Numbered from the stretch's first letter, positions 38,403-48,020 are shown. The stretch is 48,299 nt of DNA from Candidatus Cloacimonadota bacterium (GCA_028681035.1 JAQUJJ010000009.1:1-48299), one strand, 5' to 3'. Program-made: numbers and translations. Notes: generated by a model from the sequence alone, not told the origin.

Positions 38403-38545
38403 GTTGCCACGGTGTTTTACTATAACGAACTATGGATTCTATATTCGTTGCGATGGTGTTTTACTATAACGAGCTATGGATTCTATATTCGTTGCGATGG
38501 TGTTTTACTATAACGGACTATGGATTCTATATTCGTTACGATGGC
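38403..38545. repeat. 44-bp tandem array
   Basis: Units begin at 38403, 38447, 38491 and 38535 (the last truncated). Each reads GTTGCGATGGTGTTTTACTA and continues with TAACGAGCTATGGATTC. The copies differ at only a few positions. Confidence 0.92.
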
Positions 38546-39313
38546 ATTTCAGCCTAAGAAGCTGTTATGTAGGTACCTATTGCAGTTCGTTATCATCATT
38601 TCTGCCTTGCATTGCTGCCTTTGGCAAAAATAAATCGCAAATCTGTCCCAAAATCTCAGATTTGTCCCCCTTACATTATAGAAGCTTGTTTTGTTCTTTG
38701 ATGTGTGTATAGAGTGTTAATGTGTTATAGCGCTAGCGTGCTGAAGTGCAGGTCGTATCGGTGCTTTCGGTGTTCTCGGTGGTGAGAGTTAGGGTGCTGG
38801 AGAGTCGAGAGGCATTGAGGTCGAAGGGGCGAGATGTAGGTTGTAGATCAGGATTCCAATCCTGCTGATGGTGGAAGAGTGAAACAGATGGATAGTTTGA
38901 GTTGCATAGATAGAGATTAAGGACTCTCTTTGCTCTTTTACTCTTTGTTAAACAATACTTAGCAAGACTGGCGGTGTCGATTCGGATGTAGATTAGTATA
39001 TCTCCTCTTTCCTGTTTTTTAAGCTAAAATACTCTGCTGTTCTCTGTTTTTCTCTGCTTTGCTCTGTGTTAAAAAAAGAAATCTATTACCTTAGCTGCAT
39101 TACGTGTTTAGCAGAATCGGCGTCCTGCTCTACAACTAACTCTCTTTGCTCCTTTCCTCTTTGTTAAACGTAATCTCTGCTGTTCCCTGCTTCAAAAACT
39201 AATGAGATACAAGGCATCGTGGCGAAACTGCTTGACATGGATTAAGGGTTTAAAAGACAATGCCGATATGGATAATAAGTCCACTATATTGTACAATGAA
39301 AAAGGAGTTACAC

Positions 39314-39919
39314 ATGAAATACTTTCGCAAGTTAGTGGGAGATAAATGTTACTTGTCCCCCATCTCTTTGGATGACGTGGAGAGATATACCGAATGGGTT
39401 AACGATATGGAAATAGGGCAATTTATGCTATTCACCTCCTCTGTTCTGGATATGGATAGGGAGAAACACATGCTACAAAAGTTAATGGAAAATGACGTAA
39501 TATTCGGGATTATCGAAAAAGATACCAATAAAGTAATTGGCAACTGCGGCTTACACCAGATTAGCAAGGTGCACCGTCATGCCACTTTTGGCATCTTCAT
39601 AGGGGAAAAGACCTTCTGGAACCAAGGCATCGGCAGCGAAGCAGCAACTTTGATTCTGGATTTTGCTTTCAATATCCTCAACCTGAACAGCATCAGCATG
39701 GACGTGTTTTCTTACAATAAGCGTGCCATCCGCAGTTCCGAAAAGGTCGGTTTTAAATATGCAGGTAAACGTCGTAACTTCATGTTTATGGCAGGCGAAT
39801 ATCACGATGTGTTAATATACGACATCCTTGCCAGCGAATTTACCAGCCCCTATGTGAAGGAAATATATAACAGAAGCATAAGCGATGAAGCCGGACGTAG
39901 CAAAATAACGATTGTATAG
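39314..39919 (+). CDS. GNAT-family N-acetyltransferase (RimJ/RimL type)
   Basis: A 201-residue GNAT enzyme that uses acetyl-CoA; the acceptor could be a protein N-terminus, a polyamine or a sugar amine. Conserved parts are YLSPISLDDVERYTEWVND and the acetyl-CoA loop KTFWNQGIGSEAATLILDFA, ending in NKRAIRSSEKVGFKYAGKRR. The start is set at 39314 after AAAGGAG; an upstream ATG at 39260 is not favoured. Its stop is immediately followed by the holB start, so the two are in one transcript. Confidence 0.9.
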   Translation: MKYFRKLVGDKCYLSPISLDDVERYTEWVNDMEIGQFMLFTSSVLDMDREKHMLQKLMENDVIFGIIEKDTNKVIGNCGLHQISKVHRHATFGIFIGEKTFWNQGIGSEAATLILDFAFNILNLNSISMDVFSYNKRAIRSSEKVGFKYAGKRRNFMFMAGEYHDVLIYDILASEFTSPYVKEIYNRSISDEAGRSKITIV

Positions 39920-41032
39920 ATGTTTCGCAAGATAAAGGGACAGGACCACACTATAGACCTGCTGCGTAAAGCTATAGAAAACAAGCGCATCGCACAGGCT
40001 TACCTATTCCACGGTTCGGATGGAGTGGGCAAATTTATGACCGCTCTCTATTTTGGGATGGCAGTAAATTGTTATGGGCTGGAGGATTTACGCCCCTGTG
40101 GTGTTTGTGAATCATGTCACAAGTTCTTATCCTTAGAGCATCCTGATTTTGTGTATTTATTCCCTACACCAAATTTTGAGATGACATCAGAAGGCGAGAT
40201 AAAGAAGCCGGAGAAACTTAAGCAATATCAAGCTTTTTTGCAGAACAAAATCCATAGCCCTTGGGCTGATTTCTTCTTTAAGGAAAGCACAGAGATTCGC
40301 CGCGACAACGTTGCTATGCTGATAAAGCGTTTGGAGCTTTCCATACATGAGGCTAGATTCCGCATAGTAATAATTGAAGATGCAGACCAGATGAATACTG
40401 CCACTGCTAATGCCTTCCTGAAGACCTTAGAAGAGCCGCCTGCCAATACAGTCATTATACTAATAACCGAACGCCTTCAGATGCTGCTACCTACTATCTT
40501 ATCACGCACTCAGCCGCTTTACTTCAAGCCTCTATCCAGAGGTGTGATCGAAAGCATTTTGGCAGACCAGTTTGATACTCCAGCCTCTGTAGCCAGAACT
40601 GCTGCCCGCATTAGTGCAGGTAACTTGAAAACGGCTATTCGTATTGCTTCAGAAACCACGTCTGTTTCTCGAGATTGGGCTTTTGAGATTGTGGATTTAG
40701 CTGCTAAGCAAAATGACCTTGGCTTTTATACTCTTCTAGATAAAAACCGAGAACTTCGCAGCAAAGACATGATTGAAGATGTTTTGAAGTACATGCGCAT
40801 CATTGCGGGTGATCTTGCCCTGCTCTCTGTTGCAGATAGCGCAGACATATCTAATATAGACAAAGTGGATTTCTTTATAGAGATATGCAACACTCACCAA
40901 AGCATTGAAGATAGAGCACACGATTACTTGCTAAGCTTGGAAGATTTGAGCCGAAAGATTGATGGAAACGTGAATCTCAATCTAGTGCTGATAAACTTGT
41001 ATTATAGAACAAAACGCTTCCTTACTGCTTAG
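39920..41032 (+). CDS. holB: DNA polymerase III delta' subunit
   Basis: A 370-residue clamp-loader protein. It opens with FRKIKGQDHTIDLLRKAIEN and has a degenerate P-loop (GSDGVGKF, the final Ser/Thr replaced by Phe), as expected for delta', which does not hydrolyse ATP. A zinc-binding segment (CGVCESC) follows, then VVIIEDADQMN-like Walker B (IIEDADQMN), FLKTLEEPP and the SRT finger (ILSRTQ). It helps load the beta clamp. It starts directly at the GNAT stop codon and ends 2 bases before murJ. Confidence 0.92.
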   Translation: MFRKIKGQDHTIDLLRKAIENKRIAQAYLFHGSDGVGKFMTALYFGMAVNCYGLEDLRPCGVCESCHKFLSLEHPDFVYLFPTPNFEMTSEGEIKKPEKLKQYQAFLQNKIHSPWADFFFKESTEIRRDNVAMLIKRLELSIHEARFRIVIIEDADQMNTATANAFLKTLEEPPANTVIILITERLQMLLPTILSRTQPLYFKPLSRGVIESILADQFDTPASVARTAARISAGNLKTAIRIASETTSVSRDWAFEIVDLAAKQNDLGFYTLLDKNRELRSKDMIEDVLKYMRIIAGDLALLSVADSADISNIDKVDFFIEICNTHQSIEDRAHDYLLSLEDLSRKIDGNVNLNLVLINLYYRTKRFLTA

Positions 41033-41034
41033 AT

Positions 41035-42597
41035 ATGAGCCAAACTAAGCTCGCTAAAAACATCAGCATCATGTCCATTGCCATATTCTTTAGCAGAATA
41101 CTGGGCTTGGTGCGAGATCAGGTGATGGCATACTTTTTTGGCACCAGCTTTTTAAACGATGCCTTCAATGTTGGCTACAACATCCCCAACCTGTTACGCC
41201 GGCTGTTTGGAGAGGGTGCTTTATCTACAGCATTTGTCCCTATTTACAACGAGATAGGCATTAAGAAAGGAAAGCAACAGCAGATAGATTTTGCCATTAA
41301 CCTGCTTAGCATCTTAACCCTATTCTTGGCACTGCTTACCCTTATCGGAGTAGTGTTTGCCCCGCTTATCGTAAAGTTACTGTATCCCGGCTTAAATCCC
41401 GCAACGGTAGTGGTTGCAATCAAGCTTACCCGTATAATCTTCCCCTATCTCTTCTTTATCGGTCTTTCTTCCACCTTCATTGCGGTGCTGAACTCGCATG
41501 ATTATTTCTTTATGACCGGGCTTTCCTCTGCCCTATTGAATATCGGCATGGTTCTCACGGTTGTTATTCCCCATTATGTGTATGGCTTCACTGGCGAAGA
41601 GCTTATCATTTGGGCTGGATGGGGTGTAGTTCTGGGCGGCTTTTTACAGACAGTAGTGAATCTACCCTACCTGAAGAAAGTAGGTTATCGCTGGAAAGTA
41701 TATTTACACTTCGGCTCAGACGCTTTGTCTCAGATGTGGCGTCGTTTTATCCCTTCGATGATTGGTATTGGCGTTAGGGAGATAAACTTGATTGCAGACA
41801 GCTTGATGGCTTCTTTTTTGCCCATCGGCTCTATCACGGCATTGGGCTTTGGCAACCGCCTGATGCAGCTTCCTTTAGGTATATTTGCCATCTCGGCAGG
41901 TACAGCAGTATTGCCTATGTACTCCAGACACGTTACCAATAAAGAGTTTGGCGAGTTATCGGAAGGCATGAGGTTTACCGCACTTAGCCTTGCCTACCTG
42001 ATGCTGCCGATTACTACTCTGATTATTGCCTTGGGGAACGACTTTGTTAGCATCCTGTTTCAAAGTGGTGCATTCGATTCGAAAGCAGCTCTGATGACCT
42101 CGCAGGCACTCATCTTATACTCTCTGGGGCTTATCTTTTACTCTTTGAACCAAACGGTTACCCCCTTGTTTTATGCAAACAAGGACACCCGCACCCCGGT
42201 TAAGATTGCTGCCGTAATGGTTGCCATCAATATCAGCTTTAACTTTATCCTGATGCAATTCATCCAGCACCGTGGCTTAGCATTATCCACTTCCATAACA
42301 GCAATGTTGAACTACCTAGTTCTGGTTTATATGATTAAGCGTAAACTGCCTGATATAAGCTTCAAGGGTATGCTGCCCAACCTGATTAAAACCTTGTTAA
42401 TCTGCGTGGCACTCTTTGGCTTAATCTTGCTTGCCAAGGAGCTTATACCTGTAAGTGGCAGAATCCATCTGCTAATACGCGCTGGGCTTATATCGGCTGT
42501 TTCTTTTATGCTTTTCTATGCCTTAGGATTGTTGTTGAAGCTAGAATACCTGGCATCTGCGGGAAAAAAGCTATGCGCTCGCCTACTAAAGAAATAG
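41035..42597 (+). CDS. murJ: Lipid II flippase MurJ (MviN)
   Basis: A 520-residue polytopic membrane protein of the MOP superfamily with about 14 transmembrane helices. The opening FFSRILGLVRDQVMAYFFGT and the segment NLLRRLFGEGALSTAFVPIY are diagnostic of MurJ. It flips the peptidoglycan precursor lipid II to the outer face of the inner membrane. It starts 2 bases after holB and overlaps the uvrC start by 25 bases. Confidence 0.96.
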   Translation: MSQTKLAKNISIMSIAIFFSRILGLVRDQVMAYFFGTSFLNDAFNVGYNIPNLLRRLFGEGALSTAFVPIYNEIGIKKGKQQQIDFAINLLSILTLFLALLTLIGVVFAPLIVKLLYPGLNPATVVVAIKLTRIIFPYLFFIGLSSTFIAVLNSHDYFFMTGLSSALLNIGMVLTVVIPHYVYGFTGEELIIWAGWGVVLGGFLQTVVNLPYLKKVGYRWKVYLHFGSDALSQMWRRFIPSMIGIGVREINLIADSLMASFLPIGSITALGFGNRLMQLPLGIFAISAGTAVLPMYSRHVTNKEFGELSEGMRFTALSLAYLMLPITTLIIALGNDFVSILFQSGAFDSKAALMTSQALILYSLGLIFYSLNQTVTPLFYANKDTRTPVKIAAVMVAINISFNFILMQFIQHRGLALSTSITAMLNYLVLVYMIKRKLPDISFKGMLPNLIKTLLICVALFGLILLAKELIPVSGRIHLLIRAGLISAVSFMLFYALGLLLKLEYLASAGKKLCARLLKK

Positions 42598-44381
42598 AAA
42601 GCAAGCTGAACTTCCTGCCAGAGCAGCCAGGAGTATATCTCTGGAAGAATAAAACAGGAGAGATTATCTATGTGGGCAAAGCCCTTAACCTGAAGAACCG
42701 CATAAAGAGCTATATCAGCCCAACACCAAAAGACCCCAAGACAGAGCAACTGGTAAAGCATATCGCAGATTTGGATTACATTATAACCAATAGCGAAGCT
42801 GATGCCTTCTTACTGGAAGCCAGCTTAATTAAGCAACACCGTCCCAAGTATAACATCATGATGAAGGACGATAAACGCTATCCTTTTGTTAAGGTAACCA
42901 TTGCCGAAGCCTTTCCCCGCATCTTTGTTAGCCGTGAGCCGATTAAAGATGGCTCAAAGTATTTTGGACCTTACACAGATGTTCGTGCCTTGCGAAGGAC
43001 TCTGCGCAGCTTCGAATGGATTTTCCCTATCCGCACCTGTAACCGTAATATCCCCAAGATAAAATACAAACAGCCCTGCATCAACTACCAGCTTGGTAAA
43101 TGCCCTGCTCCATGCGTTGGCTATATTAGCCAGAGCGATTACGCTTTGATCGTGAATCGGCTCTTACGCTTTTTTGGGGGAAGATATCAGGAAATACTGG
43201 AGGAGTTTCGCACCGAAATGCAGTTTGCGTCCACGATGCTGCGCTACGAAGATGCAGCTAAACTTCGCGACCGTATTATTGCTATCGAACGCATTCAGAA
43301 ACGGCAATCTGTAATCTATAATGATGAGCGTAATATTGATATTGTCGGTTTCTATCAGGAAGATCGCTTTGCTATCTGCCTTATCCTAAAGATGAAAGAA
43401 GGCACTATTGTAAACCAAGAGAACTATCCCTTAACCAATCTTGAGCACGAAAACAGGGAAAACATCTTGGCTTCCTTCCTCCAGTTATACTATGCAGAGA
43501 GGGAAGACCTTCCAGAAGAGATATTACTGCCTTTTGAACCTAGCGATTACGCTAAGCTAAACGAATGGCTGGGAAACAGGCTGTTGCTTCCCCAACGCGG
43601 AGAACGAACAAAGCTAATCGTCATGGCAAAGCGCAATGCCTTCCATCTGGTGGAAGAAAGCAAGCTGGCTCACTTGCGTAAGGCTAACCGCACCATATTC
43701 CCCATTCAGGAGCTTAAAGATGCGCTTGGCATGCACAGTTTACCCCGCAAGATGGTATGTATGGATATCTCTACTATTCAGGGCACAGACACGGTGTCTT
43801 CGGCTGTCTATTTCGAGAATGGCAAAGCAAAGAAGAAGTTTTACCGCCACTTCATTATTCGCAGTATCGACACCCAAAACGATTTCGCTGCCATGCAGGA
43901 AACCTTAAGCCGTTTCTTGCTGGAAGTGGATAAAGAACCTGCCATGAAGCCTGATCTTATTATCATCGATGGTGGCAAGGGGCAGCTTTCTTCCAGTGTG
44001 GAAGCTCTTGCAGCATCTGCTCATCCCGATATTCATATTATATCTTTAGCAAAGCGTGCGGAAGAAGTGTTTACACCTTTGTCAAACGAGTCTATTATCC
44101 TGCCACGTTCATCTTCAGCACTGCGTTTACTGGTTACGATAAGAGATGAAGCACACCGCTTTGCTATTAACTTCCACCGTAAACGCCGCTCCAAGCGCAC
44201 TCTCGAAAGTGAGCTGGAATCCATTCCAGGTATTGGTGAACAGAGCATGTTTCTTCTTTTAAAGGAGCTTGGCAGTGTGGAAGCTATTAGCCAGGCAAGC
44301 ATTGAAACCCTCTGCGAAATTAAGGGCATTGGGACTATTACCGCCGAACAAATCTACAATCATTTCCACTTAGGAGAATAA
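42573..44381 (+). CDS. uvrC: Excinuclease ABC subunit C
   Basis: A 602-residue UvrC, normal length. Domains in order: GIY-YIG nuclease (PGVYLWKNKTGEIIYVGKAL, residues about 19-38), UVR motif (MLRYEDAAKLRDRI), the RNase H-like nuclease (MDISTIQGTDTVSSAV and LIIIDGGKGQL), and two C-terminal HhH motifs (SIPGIGEQ and EIKGIGTITAEQI). It makes both incisions around bulky lesions in nucleotide excision repair. The start overlaps the murJ end by 25 bases, indicating coupling. The SD for the next gene lies at its stop. Confidence 0.97.
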   Translation: MRSPTKEIESKLNFLPEQPGVYLWKNKTGEIIYVGKALNLKNRIKSYISPTPKDPKTEQLVKHIADLDYIITNSEADAFLLEASLIKQHRPKYNIMMKDDKRYPFVKVTIAEAFPRIFVSREPIKDGSKYFGPYTDVRALRRTLRSFEWIFPIRTCNRNIPKIKYKQPCINYQLGKCPAPCVGYISQSDYALIVNRLLRFFGGRYQEILEEFRTEMQFASTMLRYEDAAKLRDRIIAIERIQKRQSVIYNDERNIDIVGFYQEDRFAICLILKMKEGTIVNQENYPLTNLEHENRENILASFLQLYYAEREDLPEEILLPFEPSDYAKLNEWLGNRLLLPQRGERTKLIVMAKRNAFHLVEESKLAHLRKANRTIFPIQELKDALGMHSLPRKMVCMDISTIQGTDTVSSAVYFENGKAKKKFYRHFIIRSIDTQNDFAAMQETLSRFLLEVDKEPAMKPDLIIIDGGKGQLSSSVEALAASAHPDIHIISLAKRAEEVFTPLSNESIILPRSSSALRLLVTIRDEAHRFAINFHRKRRSKRTLESELESIPGIGEQSMFLLLKELGSVEAISQASIETLCEIKGIGTITAEQIYNHFHLGE

Positions 44382-44385
44382 AACT

Positions 44386-45537
44386 ATGCAATACCGCACT
44401 ATGCCTAAATCCACCGATCGCATCTCTGCCTTAAGTTTTGGCTGTATGAGATTTCCCACTACAGCGGAAGGCAAAATAGACGAAGAGCAAAGCTTTGCCA
44501 TGCTTCACCATGCCTTTGACAATGGTGTAAACTATTTTGACACCGCCTGGCCTTATCATGGTGGTGAGAGTGAGCCATTCCTAGGGCGTTTCCTACAGCA
44601 AATCGACCGTAGCAAGGTTCTGGTAGCCACCAAGCTTCCTTGTTGGCTGATAAAAACACGTGAAGATATGGATGTTTACTTAGATAAACAGCTAGAACGT
44701 CTGCAAACGAGTTACATAGATTACTATTTGCTTCATGCTTTGAACAGAAATACTTGGGATGATTTGCTTAAGCTTGGCGTTATCGAATTCCTTGAAGCAG
44801 CTAAACGCTCCGCGAAGATTAGGCATATAGGCTTCTCTTTCCATGATACTTCTCATATCTTCAATAAAATAGTAATGGCGTATGAATGGGATTTCTGTCA
44901 GATTATGTTAAACTACCTTGATACCCACTATCAGGCAGGAATCACTGGCTATAAGCTGGCGATGTCCAGAGGAATGGGAGTTATTGCCATGGAGCCTTTG
45001 CGGGGCGGAAAGCTGGTTAGCCCCATCCCCGATGAAGTTACCACACTATGGGATAAAAGTAAAACAACACAAAGCCCCCAGGAGCGCGCTATGCGTTGGG
45101 TTTGGAACCTTGAAGGATGCACAACTCTACTTAGCGGAATGAGCAAGATAGAGCAAGTGAAGGAAAACCTTTCCTTAGCAAATGTATGCAAAGCTAACTC
45201 GCTAGACAACAAAGATATCAACCTATACAAAAGGATAAGGCGCGAATATCTTAAGCGTATCCCTATTCTATGCTCTAATTGCCGTTACTGCTTGCCTTGT
45301 CCCGCAAAAGTGGCGATACCCTCTATCTTTGGAATCTATAACGAAGCAGTTATGTTTGCAGATAAAGAGAGGCACGCAAGAGAGTACAAATTCTTAGTCC
45401 AAGAAGAGAGCAGAGCGGATAAATGCACCAAATGCGGTGTCTGCCTTTCTAAGTGCCCTCATCATATTGATATCCCCGCTGAGATGGAGAAGATTGCCGC
45501 ATATTTTACCGATGTAACCCACAGCGACAAGGGCTGA
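44386..45537 (+). CDS. Aldo/keto reductase with C-terminal [4Fe-4S] ferredoxin domain
   Basis: A 383-residue fusion. Residues 1-290 form the aldo/keto reductase barrel with tetrad Asp52, Tyr57 (FDTAWPYHG), Lys83 (ATKLP) and His117 (YLLHAL). Residues about 295-380 carry iron-sulfur motifs CSNCRYCLPCP and CTKCGVCLSKCP, predicting one or two [4Fe-4S] clusters. Such proteins are common in anaerobes and couple NAD(P)H chemistry to ferredoxin; the substrate is unknown. It is the last gene of the GNAT-holB-murJ-uvrC transcript, with TAGGAG 9 bases before the ATG. A shared hairpin and terminator follow. Confidence 0.93.
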   Translation: MQYRTMPKSTDRISALSFGCMRFPTTAEGKIDEEQSFAMLHHAFDNGVNYFDTAWPYHGGESEPFLGRFLQQIDRSKVLVATKLPCWLIKTREDMDVYLDKQLERLQTSYIDYYLLHALNRNTWDDLLKLGVIEFLEAAKRSAKIRHIGFSFHDTSHIFNKIVMAYEWDFCQIMLNYLDTHYQAGITGYKLAMSRGMGVIAMEPLRGGKLVSPIPDEVTTLWDKSKTTQSPQERAMRWVWNLEGCTTLLSGMSKIEQVKENLSLANVCKANSLDNKDINLYKRIRREYLKRIPILCSNCRYCLPCPAKVAIPSIFGIYNEAVMFADKERHAREYKFLVQEESRADKCTKCGVCLSKCPHHIDIPAEMEKIAAYFTDVTHSDKG

Positions 45538-45552
45538 TTACCTGCACGAATC

Positions 45553-45610
45553 TCCCTATCATTGCCTACCCATTGCCCTTATTATGGGCAATGGGTGGGC
45601 ATTGATAGGG
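45553..45610. repeat. TTGCCC/GGGCAA long hairpin, copy 3
   Basis: Arms of 25 bases (45553-45577 and 45586-45610) pair with two mismatches and an 8-base loop. The words ATCATTGCC, CCCATTGCCC and GGGCAATGGGTGGGC match the copies at 25707 and 32335. As with copy 2, it lies between convergent genes. Confidence 0.9.
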
Positions 45611-45633
45611 CAATGCCCGCAAGCAAGGCAAGC

Positions 45634-45665
45634 AAAAAGGCTCATCAACTAAGATGAGCCTTTTT
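45634..45665. terminator. Bidirectional terminator
   Basis: A 13-bp stem (AAAAAGGCTCATC with GATGAGCCTTTTT) has a 6-base loop, with A-run on one side and T-run on the other. It can end transcription from both the aldo/keto reductase gene and the convergent C10 protease gene. Confidence 0.93.
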
Positions 45666-45683
45666 AATATTAGCTAAGTTATT

Positions 45684-47999
45684 TTATTTCAGGATAAGCA
45701 CTTTGGCGTTTCCGCTATCTGTGCCTTGCTGCCAACGGATAAGGTATATCCCACCAGCAACACTATTTCCCTTAGCATCTCTGCCATCCCAGCTAATCTC
45801 AGCAGCTTTACCATCATTGGCTACAAGCTGACGAACTAACTGTCCCTTAAGGTTGTAAACATTGAATGATGCAGGTGCATTGGATACACTGTTAAATTTC
45901 AGTGCTGTGGAAGTGGCGAAAGGATTGGGATATATTTCCAACGCAGGAGCTGGAGTTGCTAATTCATCTTCGTTGCTAGTATGCCCCGATAACCTGAAGG
46001 TACAACCTGAGGCGGCAGTAATCGGAGTTGTGTTAAACATGAAACTGTTAATGCCCACCTGCGCGATAGAAAGATTACTGGTGTTGCCAATAGCTTTAAA
46101 TTTCAATTTAAGCAGGACACCATCTTCGGTTAACGGATCTGGAGATGTGCAAGTTACAGTTATGTTTCCGGGAGAGTTCTCTACGGCTACAGGAGTAGAG
46201 CCGGCAGAGAGTGTGCCAATCGTTTCCAGCCCAACAAACTCTAACTTGGCGGGGATGTATGTAATATTGAATTGATACTGTGTTACGTTCCATGAAGGAA
46301 GCAAATATGTGGTGCGTAAATCAGTTGTACCAACGGTGTCATAAGCAAGATTCATAACGTTTGTCATGGTGATAACACTCTGTGCTAAGCTGGCAACAGG
46401 TGCAGCAACAGGTACAAATACGTATTCTGTTTGAGCAAGTGAGCTTGTGTTAAACTTCATGTCAGCCATGTCAAACAGATACTCACCAACATCATGAGGA
46501 GTAAAATTGAAGTTCATCAATGTACCAGGTCCAAGAAGATCCGTTGTTCCATCCCAGCTAACGTTTAAGTATCCAGGCTCAGTCTCGGTAACAGTAACTG
46601 TGCCATTAGCAGCAATTGTACCTGCGATGGAGTTGCCATCATAGCTCAGGTTGTAACTATCATAAGTTAATTGGAACTCAAAATGGTTTACATCCCATGA
46701 TCCAAGGATAGGAGGAGCTTTAACACCAATTGTAAGAGTAGTTCCGACTGTGGCTCCTTGCGGATAATTAAATTGCAATTTAGCGTTGCTAAGACTGTAG
46801 TTAGCAGGAATTGTGTTGATTACAGCACCTTGACTGTCATTGAAGTCCAAATTGCTGTTGCTTATCGCAGTAAGCAAGAAATTGCCATTGTTTGAACCGC
46901 CCCAACCAAAATTCATGTGGAACATATTGGCAGCATCATAACCGTCCATTACCCAAGCATGCCCGCCACTAGTTCCATGTCCACCGTAATACATTGGTGA
47001 GCCTTCGTCAAGCTGAGCTTTCATCATAATAAGCCAGTTAGCTTCTGTATAACTAGGTTTATATCTGAATAAAGCATTCGGATAACTAAAATATGCTATC
47101 ATTGCATCTGCAGCATCTGGGCTTTGAGCACCCGAGCCGCTAAGATCATAATTCATGTCAACAGCTACACCAGCATGTCTAAGCAGGGTAGCAATAGGTA
47201 TATTAGAACTTGATATGCTATTGGGCATCTGTTCCCACAAGTATGTTGTTGCACCAAAATTAGCAAACTGATATCCATATGATGGATCTTCACCCTGTGG
47301 TGATGCATCTGTATATCCATGATCGCCAACACCAGTAGTAGGATGACTCCAGTACTTCATAACCTGACCCATTGCTGTGGCAACACAACCAGCATAAACA
47401 TGCCCACCTGGGCCACCTGCAGCTACTGGACACAGCTCATTATATGGCCATCCCTGATCCCATGTTGTTGCTAACAGTGGGTTAACAGCTCTCTGGTTTC
47501 TTGTATCAAAACTGTAGTTTGGCGAAAACAATTCGCTCCACTTAGCTTGATTCTCAGGCAGCATAATATCGTTGTCCCTAATGTATTGTATCTGCTGGGC
47601 ATATTTACTAATCCACCAAGCGTATTCTGGTGAAATAGTTTGTGGTTTGGGACGTATTTCCGTAGAATAGCCCAATACCGGAACAGAATTATCATCTGCA
47701 GAAACAACTACAAACTGTCCTTCATTTGTGTAAACAACGTACAATAGGGGTAATGTACTCTCTTCAGCTCTATATTGCAAAGCTGCGGGGGAAAAAGTCC
47801 CATTTGAATAGCATTCTATTTCATTTATCGCGGGGGTAGTTCTTAAGGGGGCAGGGCCATCTCGCAACCATGTTTGGGCAACAATAATTGCCTGCTCAGG
47901 TTGTACAAAGGCACCTATAAGTGGTAAACATAAGAATAGCATTGCTATACTTAGCACTGCTATCTTGCTAATAATCTGGTGTGTATTCTGACGCATCAT
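45684..47999 (-). CDS. Secreted C10 (streptopain-family) protease with sorting domain
   Basis: A 771-residue exported cysteine protease. After a signal peptide (about 1-30) comes a Spi-like propeptide (about 31-170). The C10 catalytic domain (about 171-390) has Cys205 in YAGCVATAMGQVMKYW and His347 in SGGHAWVMDGYD. The region 395-660 holds two beta-sandwich repeats resembling cohesin-like modules (WDVNHFEFQLTYDSYNLSY and WNVTQYQFNITYIPAKLEF). The end (YPNPFATSTALKFN and GIYLIRWQQG...KVLILK) is a FlgD-like/type IX-style sorting domain. It probably degrades extracellular protein. Two ATGs (47999, 47996) follow GGAGG; the second is better spaced. A good promoter lies at 48021-48049. Confidence 0.93.
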   Translation of the reverse strand: MMRQNTHQIISKIAVLSIAMLFLCLPLIGAFVQPEQAIIVAQTWLRDGPAPLRTTPAINEIECYSNGTFSPAALQYRAEESTLPLLYVVYTNEGQFVVVSADDNSVPVLGYSTEIRPKPQTISPEYAWWISKYAQQIQYIRDNDIMLPENQAKWSELFSPNYSFDTRNQRAVNPLLATTWDQGWPYNELCPVAAGGPGGHVYAGCVATAMGQVMKYWSHPTTGVGDHGYTDASPQGEDPSYGYQFANFGATTYLWEQMPNSISSSNIPIATLLRHAGVAVDMNYDLSGSGAQSPDAADAMIAYFSYPNALFRYKPSYTEANWLIMMKAQLDEGSPMYYGGHGTSGGHAWVMDGYDAANMFHMNFGWGGSNNGNFLLTAISNSNLDFNDSQGAVINTIPANYSLSNAKLQFNYPQGATVGTTLTIGVKAPPILGSWDVNHFEFQLTYDSYNLSYDGNSIAGTIAANGTVTVTETEPGYLNVSWDGTTDLLGPGTLMNFNFTPHDVGEYLFDMADMKFNTSSLAQTEYVFVPVAAPVASLAQSVITMTNVMNLAYDTVGTTDLRTTYLLPSWNVTQYQFNITYIPAKLEFVGLETIGTLSAGSTPVAVENSPGNITVTCTSPDPLTEDGVLLKLKFKAIGNTSNLSIAQVGINSFMFNTTPITAASGCTFRLSGHTSNEDELATPAPALEIYPNPFATSTALKFNSVSNAPASFNVYNLKGQLVRQLVANDGKAAEISWDGRDAKGNSVAGGIYLIRWQQGTDSGNAKVLILK

Positions 48000-48020
48000 T
48001 CCTCCAGTTTCTTTTCTTCT

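Larger units (their letters stand above)
38187..39313. other. 1.1-kb noncoding, repeat-rich region
   Basis: No credible gene is found. It holds a pair of 63-bp direct repeats (38201-38263, 38326-38388) and a 44-bp tandem array (38403-38545). Fixed-loop style hairpins are CAGGATT, CC, AATCCTG near 38852 and an AGCAGAA/TCCTGCT imperfect hairpin with loop TCGGCG near 39116. There are two TTTACTCTTTGTTAAA-like words (38937-38952, 39153-39168). The short open frames across it follow the repeats. Confidence 0.65.

Noticed and set aside
38476..38712. 78-codon open frame in the 44-bp array
   Set aside because: It follows the tandem units, has no ribosome site and runs into unrelated noncoding sequence.
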